Counted from the stretch's first letter, positions 1 through 6,721 are shown. The stretch: DNA of 7,626 bases from Actinomycetota bacterium (GCA_030838265.1 JAUTXA010000231.1:1-7626), one strand, 5' to 3'. Numbers and translations: made by a program. The notes: a model not told the origin generated them from the letters alone.

Positions 1-1
1 C

Positions 2-1228
2 GTCAATGCCGTCCTGAGTCTGCTCCCGCTCTTCGCCGCCACCTTCTTCTACCTGGGCTTCTCGCCGCCGGCCTGGCTGCGCCTGCTGTGGCGCCGTCAA
101 GAGGACGCCGGCTTCCAGGACGTGCAGAAGGCCCTCATGGTGGCGGTAAACGTCCAAGACGTGGCCCAGGCGCTGCTGCCTCAGATCGCCAGCATGTGCG
201 GAGGCCAGGGTGCCCTTCTCCTCGACCAGAGCGGCGAGGTCGTGGCCAGTCACGCCATGAGTGTCGAGCAACAGCGGGCGGTGGCCGCCGCGGTCGTCGC
301 CGCGGCCTCGCCGGTGCGCATGGTCGAGGCCGGGCCGCGACTGCTGGCCCTACCCCTCCAGTCGGGCTGGCTGGCCGTCGAGCTCAGCGCCTACACCCCG
401 CTCTTCGGCGAGGAAGAGGTGCGACTTATGGAGGCCCTCGGGGTCTTCGCCGACCTCGCCCTCCAGCGCATCGACCTGTTCGAGCGCGAGCGGCTGGCTC
501 GGGAGGAGGCGGAGCGGGCCAACACCGAGATGGAGACGCTCGTCTACGGCGTGTCCCACGATCTGAAGAGCCCGATCATCTCGCTGCTCGGATATATCGA
601 GTACCTGAAGATCGACTACGGCGACGCCATCACCGGCGAGGGCCAGCGCTACATCGAGCGCATGACAGCCAGCGCCCTCTACATGCAGGACCTGATCCAG
701 GATCTGCTCGAGCTCTCCCGCATCGGCCGGGTCCAGACCGAGGCCGAGCCCGTCGACCTCAACCTGCTGATCGACGAGATCGCCTCGCAGGTGCGGGTGA
801 CACACCCCTCGTTGACGATCGACGCGACCGGCCTCCCCGTGATCCAGATGAATCCGGTGCGGGCCCGGCAGCTGTTCACCAACGTGATCGAGAACGCGGC
901 GCGCCACGGCGGACGCGACGACGTCACCATTCGCATCCGGGGGCAACAGACACCGACCGAGACCACCGTCTCGGTCGCCGACAACGGTGCCGGCATCCCC
1001 GAGCCGTATCGGGAGAAGGTCTTCGGCGTGTTCGAGCGCCTGGCCGGCCCGACCGACACCGGGGGGACAGGCATGGGCCTGGCGGTCTGTCGCAAGATCG
1101 TCGAGCAGCTTGGTGGCACGATCAATGCCGTCGAGGCCGCCACCGGTGCCGACATCCGCATCACCGTCCCCCGCTCGCGAGTCCTTCCCGACTCGCCCGT
1201 CGCACGATCACTGGAGACCACCTCGTAA
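2..1228 (+). CDS. Membrane-anchored sensor histidine kinase (TM-GAF-HisKA-HATPase), 5' partial
   Basis: The reading frame is open to the left edge, so the true start lies outside the window; the internal GTG at 122 would discard a clear membrane segment. Visible residues 4-20 are hydrophobic (LPLFAATFFYLGF) and are followed by a basic stretch ending in RR, as in the last transmembrane helix of a sensor. Residues about 45-165 look like a GAF-type sensory domain, followed by a charged helical linker. The HisKA H-box is VSHDLKSP with phospho-acceptor His186. The ATPase domain has the N-box NVIENAARHG (Asn298), the G1 box DNGAGIP (327-333) and the G2 box GTGMGL (355-360), so the catalytic core is complete. 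By family knowledge it autophosphorylates and passes phosphate to a receiver; the gene that overlaps its stop codon is the obvious partner. The ligand is unknown. Kinase identity is nearly certain; the GAF call is moderate. Confidence 0.93.
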   Translation, partial: VNAVLSLLPLFAATFFYLGFSPPAWLRLLWRRQEDAGFQDVQKALMVAVNVQDVAQALLPQIASMCGGQGALLLDQSGEVVASHAMSVEQQRAVAAAVVAAASPVRMVEAGPRLLALPLQSGWLAVELSAYTPLFGEEEVRLMEALGVFADLALQRIDLFERERLAREEAERANTEMETLVYGVSHDLKSPIISLLGYIEYLKIDYGDAITGEGQRYIERMTASALYMQDLIQDLLELSRIGRVQTEAEPVDLNLLIDEIASQVRVTHPSLTIDATGLPVIQMNPVRARQLFTNVIENAARHGGRDDVTIRIRGQQTPTETTVSVADNGAGIPEPYREKVFGVFERLAGPTDTGGTGMGLAVCRKIVEQLGGTINAVEAATGADIRITVPRSRVLPDSPVARSLETTS

Positions 1229-1668
1229 TGAGCAAGGCCGTTCGCATCCTCGTCGCTGATGACAACGAGGACCATCGATTCCTCACCGTGCGGGCCCTGC
1301 GCGACGTCGAGGGGGTGGTCCTCGAGGTCGAGACGGTCAGCGACGGTGAGGAAGCTCTCGACTACGTCTACAAGCGCGGTCGTTACGAGGGCAGCGCCCG
1401 TCCCCACCTGATCCTCCTCGACCTCAAGATGCCGAAGGTAAACGGCCTCGAGGTGCTCGAGAAGGTGAAGGGCGACCCTCTCCTTCGTTCCATCCCCACG
1501 GTGGTGCTGACCAGCTCAGAACGACCCGAGGACATCGACGAGACCTATCGGCTCGGCGGCAACTCCTACGTGACCAAGCCGGTGAGCATGGCGGGCCTGC
1601 GAGAGGGTCTCCAAGGGGTGAGCGCCTACTGGACACGGCTGGCCTCTCTGCCCGACGGCGCGGAGTGA
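1228..1668 (+). CDS. Stand-alone response regulator, Rcp1/CheY-like (REC only)
   Basis: This 146-residue protein is a single receiver domain with no output domain. The acidic pocket is Asp11/Asp12, the phospho-acceptor is Asp65 (LLDLKMP), the switch Thr is Thr95 (VVLTSS) and the conserved Lys is Lys117 (TKPV). Features such as the long insert YVYKRGRYEG before the phosphorylation site, and the sequence LGGNSYVTKP, match the Rcp1 type of regulator usually paired with phytochrome-like or GAF-containing kinases. The ATG overlaps the TAA of the upstream kinase in a TAATG junction. GGAG at 1213-1216 is a weak, rather distant ribosome site, so expression probably depends on translational coupling. 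It most likely takes phosphate from the upstream kinase and acts by protein contact, perhaps on the hybrid kinase downstream; that partner is inferred. Confidence 0.95.
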   Translation: MSKAVRILVADDNEDHRFLTVRALRDVEGVVLEVETVSDGEEALDYVYKRGRYEGSARPHLILLDLKMPKVNGLEVLEKVKGDPLLRSIPTVVLTSSERPEDIDETYRLGGNSYVTKPVSMAGLREGLQGVSAYWTRLASLPDGAE

Positions 1669-1669
1669 C

Positions 1670-3214
1670 GTGACGATCGTGATGGGAACTTCGACGGCGG
1701 TCGTCTCGATCTTGGTAGTTGAGGACAACGAGGATCATCGCCACCTGATCGAGCGGCGCCTGACCGACAACGGTTACCGCGTGCGCACCGCCGGCAGTGG
1801 CGCCGAAGCTATCGAGATGCTCGACGGCATCGACATCGTGCTGCTCGACTACCGCCTGCCCGGGATGACGGGGCTCGATGCCCTGGCCGCCATCCAGGAG
1901 GTCGGCGGCCCGTCGGTCGTCATGGTGACGGGCATGGGGTCGGAGAGCATCGCCGTCGAGGCCATGCGGGCCGGCGCCATCGACTACGTCGTCAAGAACG
2001 ACACCTATCTGCAGTCGATGCCCCAGATCGTGGAGCGGGCCTGGCGCCATCACGACCTGGCCCGGCGGGCGGACGAGCTGCAGCGCCTGGCCCTTCTCGT
2101 CACGTCGGCCTCCGATCGGACGACCACCTTCTCGGCCGTCGTGAGCGGCGCCCGGCGCCTGCTGCGGGCCGACACCGCCGCTCTGTTCGTGGCCGGTCCC
2201 GATGGCCTGGCGCTGGAAGCCGTCGACGGGGCCGAGATCGCCGACCCGGCCGGGGTGCAGGTGTCGCTGGCCGCCATGCTGGCCAAGGGCGACGAGGTGG
2301 TGAGCGAGGTCGACGAGAGCGGCACCCGGCTGCTCGTGGCTCTCCCCGCCCGCGACGGCGGACCGCTCGGGGCCTTGGCCCTGCTGTCCCACGTCCCCCG
2401 CAACCACCCGGCCGAGGAGATCTCGCTGGCTGCCACCTTTGCCTCGTTCGCGGGCTTGGCCCTCGGCAACCTCCACCGCCTCGAGCTCGAGCGCGAGCTC
2501 GTGACTGAGCTGCGGTCGATGCTCGAGTTGCGCCAGGAGTTCGTGGCCGGCGTGTCCCACGAGCTGCGGACTCCCCTCACCTGCATCAACGGCTTCTCGT
2601 CGACCCTCGCCGCGCACTGGGAGGCCATCGGCGAGGACGACAAGCGTGACTTCGTCGAGAAGATTCGCCACCACGGCGAGGAGCTCGAAGGCCTGGTCGA
2701 GCGCTTCCTCGACTACGCGTCGCTCGAGGCCGGGCGCCTCCAGGCCAACCTCATCAGCCTTGACATCAGGGAGGAGGTCGAGGCGGCCGTCGAATACCTC
2801 GCGCCCTTGGTCGACGGGCGCACGGTGAAGATCACCGGTGATCACATCCTGGTCGACGCCGACCCCTCGCTGGTGCGCAGCACGTTGTCGAACCTGATCT
2901 CCAACGCCGTGAAGTACTCCGAGGCCGGTACCGCGGTGAGCGTGGCCATCGTCGACAACGCCGATGGTGTGGCCACGGTCGAGGTGACCGACCACGGCAT
3001 CGGCCTGGCTCGTGACGAAGCGGAGCGGGTGTTCGACGCCTTCTGGCGGGCCCGGCGTGGGGTCCACCGGTTGCGGGGCACGGGCATTGGCCTGGCGCTG
3101 GTGAAGGAGTACGTGCGGTTGATGGGCGGGACGGTGCGGGTGCGGTCAGCTCCCGATGCCGGCTCGACCTTCAGCTTCACCCTGCCCCGCCACCGCGTCG
3201 ACATGAGCGCCTGA
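1670..3214 (+). CDS. Hybrid histidine kinase, REC-GAF-HisKA-HATPase
   Basis: The 514-residue protein appears soluble, with no transmembrane segment. An N-terminal receiver (about 12-130) has Glu18/Asp19, phospho-acceptor Asp60 (LLDYRLPG), Thr87 and Lys109. A GAF-like region follows (about 142-265). The kinase core has H-box VSHELRTP with His297, N-box NLISNAVKYS (Asn412), G1 box DHGIGL (441-446) and G2 box GTGIGL (470-475). Because the receiver precedes the kinase, phosphorylation of Asp60 probably tunes the kinase rather than relaying onward from it. The start is uncertain: GTG 1670 lies one base after the previous stop with GGAG only four bases upstream, while in-frame GTG 1679 and ATG 1682 would remove three or four residues. 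The 3' end is overlapped for 69 bases by the convergent ABC transporter gene. No DNA-binding domain is present. Confidence 0.94.
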   Translation: MTIVMGTSTAVVSILVVEDNEDHRHLIERRLTDNGYRVRTAGSGAEAIEMLDGIDIVLLDYRLPGMTGLDALAAIQEVGGPSVVMVTGMGSESIAVEAMRAGAIDYVVKNDTYLQSMPQIVERAWRHHDLARRADELQRLALLVTSASDRTTTFSAVVSGARRLLRADTAALFVAGPDGLALEAVDGAEIADPAGVQVSLAAMLAKGDEVVSEVDESGTRLLVALPARDGGPLGALALLSHVPRNHPAEEISLAATFASFAGLALGNLHRLELERELVTELRSMLELRQEFVAGVSHELRTPLTCINGFSSTLAAHWEAIGEDDKRDFVEKIRHHGEELEGLVERFLDYASLEAGRLQANLISLDIREEVEAAVEYLAPLVDGRTVKITGDHILVDADPSLVRSTLSNLISNAVKYSEAGTAVSVAIVDNADGVATVEVTDHGIGLARDEAERVFDAFWRARRGVHRLRGTGIGLALVKEYVRLMGGTVRVRSAPDAGSTFSFTLPRHRVDMSA

Positions 3215-5107
3215 GCCTTCGGCCAACTCGCTGTCGTCCCCGCCGTTGTACTGGGTGTTGTAGAGCTCGGCGTAGAGGCCGTCGGCGTCGAGGAGCTCGG
3301 TGTGCGTCCCCCGCTCGACGATCTTGCCCGCCTCGACGACGAGGATCTGGTCGGCGGCCTGAATGGTCGAGAGGCGGTGGGCGATGACCACCGAGGTGCG
3401 GCCGGCGAGGGCGGTCGCCAGGGCTTGCTGGATGAGGGCCTCGTTCTCGGAGTCGAGGTGCGACGTGGCCTCGTCGAGGATGACGATGGCGGGGCGCTTC
3501 AACAGCACCCGGGCGATGGCCAAGCGCTGCTTCTCGCCTCCCGAGAGGCGGTAGCCCCGCTCGCCGACCACCGTGTCGTAGCCCTCGGGCAGGCTGGCGA
3601 TCACGTCGTGGATGCGGGCCGCCTGGCAAGCCGCGATCAGATCGTCGTCGGTGGCGCCGGGGCGGGCGTAGCGCAGGTTGGCGGCGATGGAGTCGTGGAA
3701 CAGGTGCGGGTCTTGGGGGACGACGCCGATGGCATCGGCCAGGCTCTGCAGGGTCACGTCGCGCACGTCGTGGTTGTCGAGGCGCACCGACCCGGCCGTC
3801 ACGTCGTAGAGGCGCGACAACAGCGAGGTGAGGGTTGTCTTGCCTGCGCCCGACGGGCCGACCAAGGCGATCATGTGACCGGGCTCGGCCCGGAACGACA
3901 CGCCCCGCAGGATCCAGTCCGACGGCTCGGTGCCGGGGACGCTGCCCTCGGTCTCGAGGGAGGCGACGGCATAGGTGGACGGGGCGGGGAAGCGGAACCA
4001 CACGTCCTCGACGTCGATGGTGCCGGCGCCGACCGGGGCGAGGGCGGTGGCGCCCTCCTTCTCCGTCAACGGGCGGGGGGCGTCGAGCACCTCGAAGACC
4101 CGCTCGAACGAGACGAGGGCGGTGAGCAGGTCGGTGCGGGCGCTGGCCAGATCGGTGAGCGGTGAGTAGAGCTTGGTGACGTAGGCAGCCAGAGCGACGA
4201 GAGCACCCAGCTTCAGCGACCCGTTGATCACGCTGCGGGCCCCGAGCAGGTAGACCGCCGCCGTGCCGAACGAGCCCATGAGGGCCAGGGCCCCGTAGTA
4301 GGTGCGGGCCGTCATGGCCAGCGAGATGCCGGTGTCCCGGACGTCGCCGGCCCGGTGGGCGAACTCGGCGCTCTCGGCGTCGGGCCGTCCGAAGAGCTTG
4401 ACCAGCAGGGCACCGGAGACGTTGAAGCGCTCAGTCATCGTCGTCGTCATGGTGGCGTTGAGGCCCATCCGGTGGCGGGAGAGGGCAGCCAGTCGCCGGC
4501 CCAGCTTGCGGTCGAGGACGATGATGGCGGGGAGGATCATCAGCGAGGCCAGGGTCACCTTCCAGCTCAGCAGCAGCATGACGGTGAGCGTCATCCCCAG
4601 GGCGAAGACATCGGAGGTCACGGTGGCCAGCGTCGTGACGGTGCCCTGGGCCCCGATGACGTCGTTGTTCATGCGGCTCAGCAGGGCGCCCGTCTGGGTG
4701 CGGGTGAAGAAGGCGATGGGCATCTTCTGCACGTGGTCGTAGAGGGCGGCCCGCAGGTCGAAGATGAGTCCCTCGCCGATGACCGAGCCGAAGTAGCGGT
4801 TGATGAGGCCCAGGCCCGTCATGGCCACGGCCACCACGATGGCGGCGACGAACAAGAGGGTGACGCTGCGCTGGCTGCGGGCGGGGATGGCGTGGTCGAT
4901 GAGCTGCTTGAAGATCAGGGGCGGCACCACGCCGGCGACGGCGCTCAGGATGATGGTGCCGAGGTAGATCCCGATGCGCAGGTGGTAGTGCCGGGCGAAC
5001 TGCCAGGCCCGCTTGAGGGTGCCGCGGTCGATGGCGGCCTTCTTCAGGGCCTCCGGGTCAAGCGACTGGCTGTAGCGCATGCGGTACATCGCACTCCTGG
5101 GGAACAT
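3146..5107 (-). CDS. ABC exporter half-transporter (TMD-NBD fusion), MsbA/MDR-like
   Basis: The 653-residue protein has the order of a type IV exporter half-molecule. An N-terminal basic region is followed by six hydrophobic segments between about residues 45 and 315. The nucleotide-binding domain has Walker A GPSGAGKT (417-424), Q-loop Gln465 (VVPQDP), signature LSGGE (521-525), Walker B IVILDE with catalytic Glu546, a D-loop HLDSE and H-loop His577. All key residues are intact, so a homodimer could be active; the substrate cannot be read from sequence. An insert of about 20 residues (377-398) separates the first NBD strand from WILRGVSF. I recall similar inserts in actinobacterial transporters. 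The last 22 residues are encoded antisense to the hybrid kinase and look non-conserved. Start: ATG 5107 has GGGAG six bases upstream; ATG 5089 has AGGAG four bases upstream and is a fair alternative. Confidence 0.95.
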   Translation of the reverse strand: MFPRSAMYRMRYSQSLDPEALKKAAIDRGTLKRAWQFARHYHLRIGIYLGTIILSAVAGVVPPLIFKQLIDHAIPARSQRSVTLLFVAAIVVAVAMTGLGLINRYFGSVIGEGLIFDLRAALYDHVQKMPIAFFTRTQTGALLSRMNNDVIGAQGTVTTLATVTSDVFALGMTLTVMLLLSWKVTLASLMILPAIIVLDRKLGRRLAALSRHRMGLNATMTTTMTERFNVSGALLVKLFGRPDAESAEFAHRAGDVRDTGISLAMTARTYYGALALMGSFGTAAVYLLGARSVINGSLKLGALVALAAYVTKLYSPLTDLASARTDLLTALVSFERVFEVLDAPRPLTEKEGATALAPVGAGTIDVEDVWFRFPAPSTYAVASLETEGSVPGTEPSDWILRGVSFRAEPGHMIALVGPSGAGKTTLTSLLSRLYDVTAGSVRLDNHDVRDVTLQSLADAIGVVPQDPHLFHDSIAANLRYARPGATDDDLIAACQAARIHDVIASLPEGYDTVVGERGYRLSGGEKQRLAIARVLLKRPAIVILDEATSHLDSENEALIQQALATALAGRTSVVIAHRLSTIQAADQILVVEAGKIVERGTHTELLDADGLYAELYNTQYNGGDDSELAEGSGAHVDAVAGQGEAEGRAGIGS

Positions 5108-5177
5108 GTCGAACTCCCGAGGGATTCCGGGGGGCAGTCGAGGCTACTCGCCCGCGCTGGTCGGTACCCTCCCTAAG
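5108..5177. promoter_or_regulatory. Divergent promoter region between ABC exporter and membrane protein
   Basis: This 70-base spacer separates two genes read away from each other. On the + strand TACCCT (5165-5170) fits the actinobacterial -10 pattern TANNNT and lies seven bases before GTG 5178. On the - strand TAGCCT (5146 down to 5141) fits the same pattern and would start transcription near 5134, giving a leader of about 26 bases that carries the GGGAG ribosome site of the ABC gene. I see no good -35 box for either. Short TANNNT matches occur by chance, so placement rather than sequence is the argument. Confidence 0.4.
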
Positions 5178-6194
5178 GTGGGATCGGCTGTCATCGGCGT
5201 GCCGCGCGTGGGAGCTCGTCGAGGCTGGCTGGCCGCGACCCTCGCCCTCACCGTCGGGGCCTTCATCGCGGCCATCGCCCTCGCCCCCGCCGGCGACCGC
5301 TCGGCCGACGGGTTCTTGGCCTGGCTGCTCTTCGTGGGGTCATCGGCCCACGTGGCCGCCACCGGCTGGCTCTATGCCCTGCCCGAGGTCCGCTGGTACG
5401 CCAAGCGCCGGCCGTTTCGCTACATCTGGGTGCCGGTGTCGCTGGTCGTCGCGTCGGCCGGCGCGGCCGCCGTTCTCTCACCGTCGCGGTTGCTGTGGGC
5501 CTTGCTCGCGTACTTCGCCTGGCAGTTCTTCCACTTCCAGAAGCAGAACCTGGGCCTGGCGGCGCTGGCCGGATCGGCGTGGAAGGCAGCGTCGCTCACG
5601 GCGCACGAGCGGTGGGCCCTGGTCTCGTCGGGGATCGCCGGGATCGCCGGCCTCATCTCCCATCCCCACCTCCTGCAGCTCGGCATAAGCCTGAAGCTCG
5701 ACGTCGTGTTCGCGGTGGCGGGCGCCGCCTTCGCCGTCTCGGTCACCGGCGGTTTGCTGCTCTTGTCGCGCCGCGCCGCGGCCGATCGCCCCGCCGCCTT
5801 CACGGCGGTCTATGCCGTCTCGCTGCTGTTCTTCGCGCCGGTCTTCATCTTCTCGTCGCCCTATGCAGCCGTCGGCGGGATCACCGTGGCCCATGGGCTG
5901 CAGTACCTGCTCCTCGTCGCGCTCATCGCCGGCAGCGATGACGATCGGTCCGGCCGGGTCGTCGGGCTGGTGGTGCTGGCCAACGTGGCCCTGCTCGGCG
6001 GCCTGGCGCTGAACCGCACGTCGCATCTGCACGATGCGGGCCCGGCGCTACGCGCCCTGTACGGCGCCTACCTCGGGGTCGTCATGGCGCACTTTGTCAT
6101 CGACGCCGGCTTCTGGCGGTTGCGCGACGAGTTCCCGCGCCGCTTCCTGGCCAGGAAGCTGCCCTACCTGGTTGGTCAGAAGCCGCCGCAGTGA
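5178..6194 (+). CDS. Polytopic membrane protein with conserved-looking His motifs, unknown function
   Basis: I do not recognise a named family. From GTG 5178 the protein is 338 residues with roughly eight to ten hydrophobic segments (about 17-36, 46-67, 82-101, 104-120, 147-165, 175-196, 208-226, 235-251, 259-277, 293-311). Histidines sit in or beside helices in distinctive strings: SSAHVAATGW (His58), WQFFHFQKQN (His119), VAHGLQYL (His239) and AHFVIDAGFWRLRD (His305, Asp309). Such a pattern suggests metal or haem binding in the membrane, as in membrane oxygenases, but this is inference. The frame is open back to ATG 5079 and ATG 5106, but those starts would overlap the divergent ABC gene. 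I prefer GTG 5178 because a TACCCT box lies seven bases upstream and a basic N-terminus then precedes the first helix. Its 3' end overlaps the convergent small gene by 19 bases. Confidence 0.8.
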   Translation: MGSAVIGVPRVGARRGWLAATLALTVGAFIAAIALAPAGDRSADGFLAWLLFVGSSAHVAATGWLYALPEVRWYAKRRPFRYIWVPVSLVVASAGAAAVLSPSRLLWALLAYFAWQFFHFQKQNLGLAALAGSAWKAASLTAHERWALVSSGIAGIAGLISHPHLLQLGISLKLDVVFAVAGAAFAVSVTGGLLLLSRRAAADRPAAFTAVYAVSLLFFAPVFIFSSPYAAVGGITVAHGLQYLLLVALIAGSDDDRSGRVVGLVVLANVALLGGLALNRTSHLHDAGPALRALYGAYLGVVMAHFVIDAGFWRLRDEFPRRFLARKLPYLVGQKPPQ

Positions 6195-6475
6195 CCGGCG
6201 GCGCTGGCGCCGGCGGCCGTGCTGAACATGACCATCAGGGCGATGGTGAGACCGGTGACGAGCAGCAGGAGGACGAGCTTGCGCCGGTTCGACATGCGGC
6301 CCCAGGGCGACGTCGGCGCCGCGCGGTAGAGGCCGTCCCACGGCTCGTCGAGCATCGCAGTGATTGCGGCCGAGGCTGCGGCCACTTCCTCGCCGTCGAG
6401 CCGGCCCTCATGCACAAGGTCCTCGAAGGCGGCGTCGTCGATCGCCGTCCACTGCTCGTCGAAGATCTTGCTCAC
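6176..6475 (-). CDS. Small single-pass membrane protein, unknown function
   Basis: The 99-residue product is not one I recognise. Residues 1-45 are acidic and probably helical, with a run of Asp/Glu and Ala; then comes a Pro/Trp-containing stretch, a basic NRRK (63-66) and one hydrophobic helix at about 67-85, ending in a short Gly/Ala tail with a single Cys (HCGGF). The basic residues before the helix favour a cytoplasmic N-terminus. The GTG start has GGAG only two bases upstream, too close for a normal ribosome site, while TACGCT (6488 down to 6483) lies seven bases upstream. A leaderless transcript would explain this. The gene follows the tRNA terminator, so it probably has its own promoter, and its end overlaps the convergent membrane-protein gene by 19 bases. 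Confidence 0.7.
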   Translation of the reverse strand: MSKIFDEQWTAIDDAAFEDLVHEGRLDGEEVAAASAAITAMLDEPWDGLYRAAPTSPWGRMSNRRKLVLLLLVTGLTIALMVMFSTAAGASAAGHCGGF

Positions 6476-6482
6476 GACTCCG

Positions 6483-6488
6483 AGCGTA
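6483..6488 (-). promoter_or_regulatory. Candidate -10 box for a leaderless small-protein mRNA
   Basis: Read on the - strand this is TACGCT, matching TANNNT. It ends seven bases before the GTG at 6475, which would place the transcript start at or within a base of the start codon. No convincing -35 is visible at 17-18 bases. Confidence 0.4.
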
Positions 6489-6552
6489 GAACAGGGAGAG
6501 TGGTGGTGCGAGACAAATCGGACGCTCTCTCCTCAGCCCACCTCAGGACGAA

Positions 6553-6588
6553 AGAAAGAGCGCCGGTCAGTTGACCGACGCTCTTTCT
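6553..6588 (-). terminator. Intrinsic terminator downstream of tRNA-Ser
   Basis: A near-perfect inverted repeat pairs 6553-6568 with 6573-6588: fifteen base pairs, one C-A mismatch (6563/6578) and a four-base loop. On the - strand the descending arm ends in CTCTTTCT and runs on into TTC, giving a broken U-rich tail. It starts about 25 bases beyond the encoded CCA of the tRNA and before the small membrane-protein gene, so it most likely ends the tRNA (or tadA-tRNA) transcript. Confidence 0.8.
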
Positions 6589-6590
6589 CT

Positions 6591-6613
6591 GGTGGGTTCG
6601 AATGAGAACCACC
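6591..6613 (-). other. Hairpin in the tRNA 3' trailer
   Basis: Bases 6591-6599 pair with 6606-6613 (eight pairs, one bulged G at 6596) around a six-base loop. On the - strand the stem begins at the first base after the tRNA CCA and ends two bases before the terminator stem. It may hold the trailer in a form that guides 3' processing; that role is inferred. Confidence 0.5.
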
Positions 6614-6703
6614 TGGCGGAGGGGGTGGGATTTGAACCCACGGTGAGGTTGCCCCCACAACGGTTTTCGAGACCGTCCGATTCGGCCGCTCTCGCACCCC
6701 TCC
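6614..6703 (-). tRNA. tRNA-Ser (anticodon CGA), CCA encoded
   Basis: On the - strand the acceptor stem GGAGGGG (6703 down to 6697) pairs with CCCCTCC (6624-6618), followed by discriminator G (6617) and an encoded CCA (6616-6614). The anticodon stem ACGGT/ACCGT closes the loop CTCGAAA, giving anticodon CGA, which reads UCG. A long variable arm (stem GTGGGG with CCTCAC) is the class II mark of tRNA-Ser. The T arm is GTGGG, TTCAAAT, CCCAC. All arms pair well, so it should be functional. It begins 15 bases after the tadA stop codon, on the same strand. Confidence 0.96.
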
Positions 6704-6715
6704 TTGCGGAGGTGA

Positions 6716-6721
6716 AGGTTA
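6716..6721 (-). promoter_or_regulatory. Candidate -10 box for tRNA-Ser, overlapping the tadA stop
   Basis: On the - strand this reads TAACCT, a TANNNT match whose first three bases are the tadA stop codon. It would start transcription near 6709, giving a 5' leader of about six bases before the mature tRNA. No clear -35 is seen, so read-through from tadA is an equally good source of the transcript. Confidence 0.3.

Noticed and set aside
377..398. Residues 377-398 of the ABC exporter as a novel NBD insertion (coordinates here are residues, within the 3146-5107 gene).
   Set aside because: I recall similar VASLE-type inserts in actinobacterial exporters at this place, so it is probably a lineage trait rather than a new domain.
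88..1227. A long + strand frame that would fuse an Arg-rich leader to the response regulator.
   Set aside because: The leader is the out-of-frame translation of the membrane kinase. The receiver begins naturally at ATG 1228 with a TAATG coupling junction.
1424..3067. A 547-codon open frame antisense to the response regulator and hybrid kinase.
   Set aside because: It is a shadow of the two well-matched + strand genes in GC-rich DNA, and its translation is rich in Arg, Gly, His and Val with no domain order.
4355..5176. A 273-codon + strand frame under the 5' half of the ABC exporter.
   Set aside because: Its composition is Gly/Glu/His/Asp-rich in the pattern of an antisense shadow, and the opposite strand has all the exporter motifs.
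6500..6574. A short + strand frame after GGGAGA, beginning at a run of GTG codons.
   Set aside because: It is only 24 codons, ends inside the terminator hairpin and lies over the - strand promoter region; nothing supports translation.
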